Assembly: GCA_019314005.1 (NCBI GenBank)
Contig: JAFDAE010000284.1
Span: forward strand, 1 to 6,534
Length of the DNA stretch: 6,534 bases
Reading direction: 5' to 3'
Origin: Deltaproteobacteria bacterium
Lineage (GTDB): Bacteria; Desulfobacterota; Desulfobacteria; C00003060; C00003106
The notes beneath the pieces are model-generated. The model saw nothing but the letters and a program-made list of their open reading frames with translations. It was not told the DNA's origin and ran no database searches. This document shows positions 1 to 4,240 of this stretch, piece after piece. The position numbers and the translations under genes were made by a program. How positions within the stretch are numbered: position 1 is the stretch's first letter; every line of letters begins with the position of its first letter.

Positions 1-180
1 ACCCCGCTCAAAGGAGTCACGTTGGATATAGAAGTGTTGGCTATAAAGGGGTATTGTAAGGAGTGTAAAGAGGATTTTGAATTGGAAGATCCTGTAATGA
101 TCTGTCCGAAGTGCCAGAGCTGGAATGTTCGTATTGAAGGGGGCAGGGAATTATATATAGAATCAATAGAAGTAGAGTGA
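1..180 (+). CDS. hypA: Hydrogenase maturation nickel-binding protein HypA, C-terminal part (5' end outside window)
   Basis: The reading frame is open from base 1 and ends at TGA 178-180, giving 59 residues that start TPLKGVTLDIEVLAIKG. HypA delivers nickel, together with HypB, to the large subunit of [NiFe] hydrogenase in the cytoplasm. The visible part holds the HypA zinc ribbon: a CxxC pair (CKEC, residues 19-22 of the fragment) and a second CxxC pair (CPKC, residues 36-39). The closing segment GRELYIESIEVE matches the usual end of the family. HypA proteins are normally about 113-120 residues, so roughly half is missing, including the N-terminal Met-His nickel site. The partner hypB is not downstream here; the next gene is a histidine kinase after 271 bp. 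The identification rests on motif spacing and the C-terminal signature and is quite secure. Confidence 0.9.
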   Translation, partial: TPLKGVTLDIEVLAIKGYCKECKEDFELEDPVMICPKCQSWNVRIEGGRELYIESIEVE

Positions 181-190
181 GGGTGAGAGG

Positions 191-220
191 TTGACTTTTG
201 TCATTATGTTGTGACATTAT
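191..220 (+). promoter_or_regulatory. Possible sigma-70-type promoter ahead of the two-component operon
   Basis: TTGACT at 191-196 (5 of 6 matches to the -35 consensus) is followed after 18 bases by CATTAT at 215-220 (4 of 6 matches to the -10 consensus). It lies just after the hypA stop and points toward the kinase gene. A transcript starting near 227 would carry the whole palindromic element 281-445 in its 5' untranslated region. This is inference from consensus matches only. Read-through from hypA is an equally possible source of expression. Confidence 0.35.
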
Positions 221-248
221 CCCTTTTTTAGAACTTGGTTCGCGATGG

Positions 249-278
249 GTCGAGTCGTTAACCACTTGACTACTCGAC
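249..278. repeat. Small inverted repeat between hypA and the palindromic element
   Basis: GTCGAGTCGT (249-258) and ACTACTCGAC (269-278) pair at 9 of 10 positions around a 10-base loop. No T-run follows on the plus strand, so it is not a typical intrinsic terminator. It ends two bases before the TA that borders the neighbouring element. It could be a weak hypA 3' hairpin or an operator; the sequence does not decide. Confidence 0.35.
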
Positions 279-280
279 TA

Positions 281-445
281 TAGGAGGCTGTCCGAGAATT
301 CTGATCCTACTGCAAAAGAGTGAGAAGCGGCCCAAATTTCCGCAAGTTTTCGTCAAATAGGCCAGCTATTCTCCTCTAATTTGCGAAAATTTTGTCTCGT
401 TCTCACTCTTTTTCGTTACGGACATAATTCTCGGACAGCCTCCTA
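281..445. mobile_element. 165-bp MITE-like inverted-repeat element, TA-flanked (copy 1)
   Basis: The ends are a perfect 20-bp terminal inverted repeat, TAGGAGGCTGTCCGAGAATT (281-300), with its reverse complement at 426-445. Both outermost dinucleotides are TA (281-282 and 444-445), as expected for a TA target duplication, leaving a 161-bp core. Inside, GAGTGAGAA (318-326) faces TTCTCACTC (400-408), and a small hairpin AATAG-gccag-CTATT (356-370) sits at the geometric centre, so the whole element can fold into one long imperfect hairpin. There is no coding capacity. A shorter relative is at 2569-2642. TA duplication plus short inverted ends suggests mobilisation in trans by an IS630/Tc1-mariner-type transposase; that assignment is inference, and no transposase is visible. 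Confidence 0.8.
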
Positions 446-451
446 AAGTGG

Positions 452-1213
452 TTGGAAATCACTGTGCAAAAATCTATTTGTAAGAAACATACAAAGATTG
501 ATACTCCGAATCAAACATCGGTTATATCAGAGCGCCTGGCGGCCACAGGGAAGATGGCCAGTGAGGTCGCCCATGAATTAAATACTCCCTTGGGTGGAAT
601 CCTTATATACAGCCACCTTCTCCTTGAAGATATACCGGAAGATCATCCACACAGAGAAAACATTATAAAAATTATCAAATTAGCTAACCGGTGTAAGATT
701 ATAGTAAAAGGGCTTCTTGACTTTGCGCACCAGGAAACCTTAGCGCTGAAAAATGTTCAGGTTAATCGAGTACTTGAAGGCACAGTCCATTTTATGGAAC
801 GCCATGTTCTCTTGAAAAATATCAATATAATACATGAACTGGATCCAAATCTTCCAGCAATATCCGCGGATGAAAATAAGCTGGAACAACTCTTTGTTAA
901 TTTTGTCATAAACGCGGGTGAGGCCATGAACAATGTTGGGACATTGGTCCTTCGTACCAGACCTGATCCGGATAGAAACGGCGTTATCATACAGTTCCCA
1001 GACACCGGCCGTGGTATACCCAAAAAACACCTGGGCCGTATTTTTGAACCTTTTTTTACTACCAAAGAGCGTGGAAAGGGGACAGGGCTGGGCCTTTCCA
1101 TAAGTCATGGCATTATTAAACTGCACGGTGGAGATATAAAGGTGGAAAGTGTGGAAGGAAAAGGAACCACTTTCACAATTTTTTTACCGAGGTCGCAAGA
1201 AAAAAGAGACTGA
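452..1213 (+). CDS. NtrB-like cytoplasmic sensor histidine kinase lacking a sensor domain
   Basis: A 253-residue kinase that autophosphorylates on histidine and should pass phosphate to the regulator encoded 5 bp downstream. Visible parts in order: an unrecognised N-terminus (1-24); the HisKA helix with H-box AHELNTPLGG and phospho-acceptor H41; and the ATPase domain with N-box around N150-A158 (N154), G1 box DTGRG (184-188), F box FEPFF (198-202) and G2 box GKGTGLGL (208-215). All catalytic motifs are intact. Relatives usually carry PAS, HAMP or membrane segments before HisKA; here there is neither a transmembrane segment nor room for a PAS domain. The start is TTG at 452, the only start-type codon between the in-frame TAA at 425-427 and GTG 464. 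Its Shine-Dalgarno match is poor, and it begins just 7 bases after the palindromic element. The signal sensed cannot be deduced. It may be naturally short or N-terminally truncated. Confidence 0.88.
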   Translation: MEITVQKSICKKHTKIDTPNQTSVISERLAATGKMASEVAHELNTPLGGILIYSHLLLEDIPEDHPHRENIIKIIKLANRCKIIVKGLLDFAHQETLALKNVQVNRVLEGTVHFMERHVLLKNINIIHELDPNLPAISADENKLEQLFVNFVINAGEAMNNVGTLVLRTRPDPDRNGVIIQFPDTGRGIPKKHLGRIFEPFFTTKERGKGTGLGLSISHGIIKLHGGDIKVESVEGKGTTFTIFLPRSQEKRD

Positions 1214-1218
1214 GACGT

Positions 1219-2571
1219 TTGGAAACCAGAATCAACATATTGGTAATCGATGACGATGCCGCGATGCGGGACGCTTGTTATCAGGCTCTCATTAGGAGAG
1301 GTCATGACGTAATGTCGGCAAAAAGCGGCAAGGAAGGGATCGCGCTCCTGGACAAGTGGTCCTTTGCTGTCATACTCCTTGACCTCAAACTTCCTAACGA
1401 AGATGGTATTGAGATTCTGAAACAGCTCAAAGCACAGGACCCGGAAGCTGAAGTGGTGATTATCACCGGGCATGGCACTATCCAGACAGCGGTGCAGGCG
1501 ATCAAGTTAGGGGCTTTTGACTTTTTGCCCAAGCCTTTTACGCCGAATGAACTGCGTCGAACCGTAGAACATGTCTTTAAAAATCGTCAGCTCAATATCG
1601 AAAATGTTATTCTGAAGCAGACATTAAAAGAAAAAGAGAAGAAAGAAGAGATCGTCAGCCAAAGCCCTGCTATGGCCAAGGTGAAAGAGATGGTCAAAAT
1701 GGTGGCGCCCACGGACAGCACTGTTCTGATTCAAGGGGAAAGCGGTACCGGAAAGGGGTTGGTGGCTCGTAAGCTTCATCCCATGAGTCCTCGGCGTGAT
1801 CATCCTTTTGTTGTTGTGGACTGCGGCTCTCTTGTCAGCACACTGTTTGAAAGTGAGCTGTTTGGCCATATTAAAGGGGCATTTACCGGGGCCGATACCA
1901 CCCAATACGGCAAATTTGAAATGGCAAACGGCGGGACTATCTTTTTTGATGAGATAGCTAATATAAATCTGGACATCCAGGCAAAATTATTAAAGGTGGT
2001 GGAGGAAAAAACTATATCCAAGGTCGGGAGTCATAGAGTGGTTAGGGTAGATACCCGTATTATTGCTGCTACCAACAAAGACCTCAAAAAAGCAATTCGT
2101 AAGGGCTTGTTCAGAGAGGATCTTTTCTTCCGATTAAACGTGGTTTCGATTCATCTTCCCCCTCTTCGTGACCGCAAGGACGATATCCCGCTCCTTATTG
2201 ATCATTTTCTGGATATATATACCGCCAAACAAGGAAAGACCATTTACGGTATTTCCCAAGAGGCCCTTGCTGCTATGGAGAATTATTCATGGCCTGGAAA
2301 TGTACGCGAACTCGAAAATATGATCGAGAGATTGGTTATATTTGCCCGCGGAGAAACCATCACCTTCCAGGATCTTATATATTCAAATACCACGTTTTCC
2401 GGCATGTCTGCTCCTGAGACGACCACGCTGGAAGACGCCGAACGTCAGCATATCGGCAAGATGTTGGAACGCTTTAACCGAAATATAACCAAGACGGCGG
2501 AATCGCTCGGAATTGACAGAAAGACGCTTCGAACTAAGATAAAAAAATATAAACTCACAACATTTGAATAG
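1219..2571 (+). CDS. Sigma-54-dependent response regulator, NtrC family
   Basis: A 450-residue transcription activator with the classic three-domain order. Receiver domain (about 5-120): acidic pocket D11-D13, phospho-acceptor D55, T83 and K105. AAA+ domain (about 147-385): Walker A GESGTGKG (173-180), the sigma-54-contacting loop GAFTGA (220-225), Walker B TIFFDE (240-245) and an arginine-finger segment FREDLFFRLN. Fis-type helix-turn-helix (404-446) for enhancer binding. It should drive sigma-54 promoters when phosphorylated by the upstream kinase. The start is TTG at 1219, 5 bases after the kinase stop, with a weak AGAG upstream, suggesting translational coupling; a later ATG would delete receiver residues. 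Oddities: Walker A ends in G180 where the family almost always has E or D, and the stop TAG (2569-2571) is built partly from the inserted element. Target genes are unknown; no sigma-54 promoter was found in the window. Confidence 0.95.
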   Translation: METRINILVIDDDAAMRDACYQALIRRGHDVMSAKSGKEGIALLDKWSFAVILLDLKLPNEDGIEILKQLKAQDPEAEVVIITGHGTIQTAVQAIKLGAFDFLPKPFTPNELRRTVEHVFKNRQLNIENVILKQTLKEKEKKEEIVSQSPAMAKVKEMVKMVAPTDSTVLIQGESGTGKGLVARKLHPMSPRRDHPFVVVDCGSLVSTLFESELFGHIKGAFTGADTTQYGKFEMANGGTIFFDEIANINLDIQAKLLKVVEEKTISKVGSHRVVRVDTRIIAATNKDLKKAIRKGLFREDLFFRLNVVSIHLPPLRDRKDDIPLLIDHFLDIYTAKQGKTIYGISQEALAAMENYSWPGNVRELENMIERLVIFARGETITFQDLIYSNTTFSGMSAPETTTLEDAERQHIGKMLERFNRNITKTAESLGIDRKTLRTKIKKYKLTTFE

Positions 2572-2642
2572 GAGGCTGTCCGAGCATTTTGTCTCGTTCT
2601 CACGCTGTTGCAGTAGGATCAGGATTCTCGGACAGTCTCCTA
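2569..2642. mobile_element. 74-bp MITE-like element, TA-flanked (copy 2, shortened)
   Basis: The ends GGAGGCTGTCCGAG (2571-2584) and CTCGGACAGTCTCC (2627-2640) form a 14-bp inverted repeat with one mismatch, which would be a G-U pair in RNA. TA borders both sides (2569-2570 and 2641-2642). Read on the minus strand, its first 46 bases match the first 46 bases of the element at 281-445 at 42 positions. On the plus strand, the 18 bases 2586-2603 are identical to 389-406 of that copy. It is therefore the same family in opposite orientation with most of the interior lost. It overlaps the regulator's stop codon. In RNA it forms a strong hairpin after the regulator gene, without a following U-run, so it could stabilise a 3' end or damp read-through into queD. 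Confidence 0.8.
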
Positions 2643-2687
2643 ATTGGTTAAGATGTTTGGTAGGTATGGAAAAACGGAGTAATCTCT

Positions 2688-3062
2688 ATGTATGAATTAA
2701 AAATCATAACCCATTTTGCGGCAGCGCATCAGCTCAGAGATTTTAAAGGCCCTTGTGAAAACCTGCACGGTCATAATTGGAAGATCGAAGTATATATAGC
2801 CTCTGAGGTGTTAAATGAAGCCGGCATGGTAGTAGATTTTGCGGTTATCAAAGAAAAGACAGGAGCAATTATAAAAGCGTTCGACCACAGATTCTTAAAC
2901 GATTTAGAGCCGTTTAAAGATCTTAATCCTTCTTCCGAAAACATTGCTCAGTATATAGCAGAGCGCCTCTCTTCTGAATTAAACAGCTCAACGATACGGG
3001 TGACACGGGTCACTTCGTGGGAATCCGATACTGCTTGCGCAACTTATTATATGCCTACATAG
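2688..3062 (+). CDS. queD: QueD / 6-pyruvoyl-tetrahydropterin synthase family protein (6-carboxy-tetrahydropterin synthase)
   Basis: A 124-residue T-fold enzyme of the COG0720 family. QueD converts 7,8-dihydroneopterin triphosphate to 6-carboxy-5,6,7,8-tetrahydropterin, an early step to queuosine and other 7-deazapurines. Zinc ligands are H14 (AAAHQL), H27 and H29 (HGH); C23 is the candidate catalytic cysteine, with a D66-H67 pair in FDHRFLND. GMVVDF (46-51), NPSSEN (80-85) and a late SWES segment are also typical. The length fits the family. ATG 2688 is preceded by CGGAG (2675-2679) at a spacing of 8. The motif reads CENLHGH, that is CExxHGH, which in this family has been linked to dual 6-carboxy- and 6-hydroxymethyl-pterin-forming enzymes, so a folate role is possible. 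No other queuosine gene is in view. Its end overlaps the convergent gene by 8 bp. Confidence 0.9.
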   Translation: MYELKIITHFAAAHQLRDFKGPCENLHGHNWKIEVYIASEVLNEAGMVVDFAVIKEKTGAIIKAFDHRFLNDLEPFKDLNPSSENIAQYIAERLSSELNSSTIRVTRVTSWESDTACATYYMPT

Positions 3063-3327
3063 TCTCTTCTTCTCTTATAAGTTGCTGTGCAATCTGCAGA
3101 TTATAGAGGTGGAGCGGGCTTCTCCCTTTATAGTTAGGACGACCGGAATATATATCTGCGGCTTTTTTGAGGCTTGCCATATCCAGCCAGATATGATTTT
3201 TCCATACTTCCGGGTTCTCGCTGTCCCACATACGAAATTCGATGTCATTTCCGTTTTTTCTAACATACATTCTCAGGTTTTTCTCCTGAAGTTCGGGATA
3301 ATAATAGACCCCGCTTTCGTCTTTCAT
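3055..3327 (-). CDS. Conserved-looking small protein of unknown function
   Basis: A 90-residue protein that I do not recognise. ATG at 3327 to 3325 is preceded on the minus strand by AAGGAT (3341 to 3336) at a spacing of 8, a good ribosome site. The stop is TAG at 3057 to 3055. The sequence is hydrophilic, with no signal peptide, membrane segment or cysteine. It is rich in aromatic residues: YYY at 8-10, three Trp within RMWDSENPEVWKNHIW, then scattered Tyr. The alternation RMYVRKNGNDIEFRMWD suggests a pair of beta strands around a turn, followed by a helix (MASLKKAADIY). It lies downstream of pyrE on the same strand with a 101-bp gap filled by a palindromic repeat, so co-transcription is likely. 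It is probably a real gene because of its ribosome site, protein-like composition and neat fit against queD, but no function can be proposed. Confidence 0.65.
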   Translation of the reverse strand: MKDESGVYYYPELQEKNLRMYVRKNGNDIEFRMWDSENPEVWKNHIWLDMASLKKAADIYSGRPNYKGRSPLHLYNLQIAQQLIREEETM

Positions 3328-3342
3328 GCCTTCTTATCCTTT

Positions 3343-3484
3343 GAGAGCTTTGCACAACTGCCATTTTTTCGTGATGCGGCGGCAGGCTTCAAATTTTAAT
3401 CCTCGAAATACCCAATGTATTCCTCCGGTTAAAATTTTTGCCTTTCTTGCCTGACGAAAAAATGTCGCGTTGTGCAAAGCTCTC
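3343..3484. repeat. 142-bp near-palindromic repeat (second family), overlapping the 3' end of pyrE
   Basis: The ends are a perfect 16-bp inverted repeat, GAGAGCTTTGCACAAC (3343-3358), with its reverse complement at 3469-3484. The similarity continues inward in both arms: CATTTTTTCGT on the left strand faces ACGAAAAAATG on the right, then AAATTTTAA faces TTAAAATTT, ending in a central hairpin AATAC-ccaat-GTATT (3407-3421). The whole block is a long imperfect palindrome without coding capacity of its own. The ends are unlike the TAGGAGGCTG family, and I see no clear target duplication. Its form suggests a dispersed palindromic or MITE-like repeat, but only one copy is in this window, so mobility is inference. 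In pyrE mRNA it would form a large hairpin between the two genes. Confidence 0.7.
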
Positions 3485-3971
3485 GATCCAGGCCGCCTTC
3501 CTGTCGGTCTATAAGCACCACAGCCTTAATTACTTCCATCCCCTCGGCACGAGCCCGTTCAATGGCCTTAATGGTGGACCCTCCGGTGGTGACTACATCA
3601 TCTATGATGACCACCCTTTCACCTGGCTTTAGATCACCTTCGATCCATCTTACAATTCCGTGATCCTTTTGTTCTTTGCGGACTGAAAATGCCTTTATCG
3701 GCATCCCTTTTATCTGTGACGTAAACGCTGTTGCCATCGCAATAGGGTCAGCGCCAAAAGTAAGACCTCCGATTCCATCCGGTTTCAGGTCCTGTATATT
3801 CTCAAAGACAAGATGACCGATCAGATACATGCCTTCAGGATCCAATGTGGTCGGTTTACAGTTAAAGTAGAAGTTACTCTTTTTGCCGGAAACCAGGTTG
3901 AAAGTCGGTTCTTCGCTATACATAAAAGATTTTTCAAAAAGGAGCCTTTTGAGTCGCTCTTTCATTGTCAT
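3429..3971 (-). CDS. pyrE: Orotate phosphoribosyltransferase, with C-terminus encoded by a palindromic repeat
   Basis: A 180-residue enzyme of pyrimidine synthesis that joins orotate and PRPP to give orotidine 5'-phosphate. Visible motifs: the N-terminal [16 protein letters not shown] (24-39), [11 protein letters not shown] (68-78), the catalytic loop VRKEQKDHG with R98, K99, K102 and H104 (97-105), and the PRPP-binding motif [14 protein letters not shown] (120-133). The start ATG at 3971 has AGG at a spacing of about 8; a second ATG two codons in is also possible. Residues 1-163, up to GGLDR, look normal. Residues 164-180 ([17 protein letters not shown]) are translated from the palindromic repeat 3343-3484, replacing the usual tail, which runs some 15-30 residues further in relatives. 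The catalytic core is complete, so activity is likely but not certain. The next gene on the strand is the 90-residue protein. A promoter and a terminator hairpin lie upstream, suggesting attenuation. Confidence 0.93.
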   Translation of the reverse strand: MTMKERLKRLLFEKSFMYSEEPTFNLVSGKKSNFYFNCKPTTLDPEGMYLIGHLVFENIQDLKPDGIGGLTFGADPIAMATAFTSQIKGMPIKAFSVRKEQKDHGIVRWIEGDLKPGERVVIIDDVVTTGGSTIKAIERARAEGMEVIKAVVLIDRQEGGLDRELCTTRHFFVRQERQKF

Positions 3972-4070
3972 GTTTATACCTGCTTGTATCGTTGATTTAG
4001 ATTTCTCATTACCTTATTTGGTTGCCATGTGGATATTTTTATAGTATTTATCTTTTTTTAAAGTCACCAT

Positions 4071-4125
4071 AAAAAAAGCCTTCGCCGAACTGGAAGAAGC
4101 CCTTTTAAAAGGATTCAGCGAAGGC
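4071..4125 (-). terminator. Intrinsic terminator in the pyrE leader, probable attenuator
   Basis: On the minus strand GCCTTCGCTGAA (4125 to 4114) pairs with TTCGGCGAAGGC (4089 to 4078) at 11 of 12 positions and is followed at once by seven T (4077 to 4071). An inner CCTTTTAAAAGG lies in the loop. Because no minus-strand gene ends here, and it lies about 100 bases before the pyrE start and downstream of a minus-strand promoter, it fits an attenuator. GAGGGCC (4154 to 4148) can instead pair with GGCCTTC (4126 to 4120), which would break the 5' arm, giving a candidate antiterminator. There is no T-run on the plus-strand side, so it is one-directional. E. coli pyrE is known to be attenuated in response to UTP; the mechanism here is not shown. 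Confidence 0.75.
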
Positions 4126-4171
4126 CCTGAGCGAGAAAAACCGGTTAGGCCCTCCTCATGCTCGTGACAGC

Positions 4172-4200
4172 AGAATAACAATTTTACCGCTGTAGGTCAA
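4172..4200 (-). promoter_or_regulatory. Predicted pyrE promoter
   Basis: On the minus strand TTGACC (4200 to 4195, 5 of 6 matches to the -35 consensus) is followed by a 17-base spacer and TATTCT (4177 to 4172, 4 of 6 matches to the -10 consensus). A transcript would start near 4165 and run through the terminator at 4125-4071 before reaching pyrE at 3971, giving a leader of about 190 bases. ACAGC (4167-4171) and GCTGT (4189-4193) form an inverted repeat around the -10 region, which could be an operator, though five bases is weak. The leader holds a GGTTTTTCTC pyrimidine-rich tract before the terminator. Confidence 0.6.
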
Positions 4201-4240
4201 TTGATAATTTTATGTCGTCATATTTCGTCTGGGGGTAGAC

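Noticed and set aside
41..265. Minus-strand 74-codon frame across hypA and the following gap
   Set aside because: It lies antisense to the clearly coding HypA zinc-ribbon region, is low in complexity, and has no recognisable domain.
181..451. Sigma-54 promoter (TGGCAC-N5-TTGC) for autoregulation of the two-component system
   Set aside because: No acceptable match was found in this gap or in the other intergenic regions.
740..1126. Minus-strand frames opposite the histidine kinase
   Set aside because: They are shadows of the kinase ATPase domain; all motif evidence is on the plus strand.
2571..2640. Intrinsic terminator for the regulator gene
   Set aside because: The hairpin is strong but has no U-run after it; its sequence is fully explained by the inverted-repeat element.
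3082..3399. Plus-strand 105-codon frame opposite the 90-residue gene
   Set aside because: It runs through the palindromic repeat and has no ribosome site; the minus-strand frame has both a ribosome site and more protein-like composition.
3343..3484. TA target duplication for the second palindrome
   Set aside because: The bases flanking its 16-bp ends (CTTT on the left, GATC on the right) do not repeat, so no duplication can be claimed.
4014..4070. Minus-strand 18-codon frame MVTLKKDKYYKNIHMATK just after the terminator T-run
   Set aside because: GAAGG lies at good spacing, but it is the 3' arm of the terminator stem, and the AT-rich Lys codons look like leader sequence; there is not enough support for a gene.
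4060..4164. Plus-strand frame reading KKAFAELEEALLKGFSEGPE through the terminator hairpin
   Set aside because: It looks protein-like but has no ATG, GTG or TTG start after the upstream in-frame TAG and is only about 30 codons; the hairpin with its T-run explains the region better.
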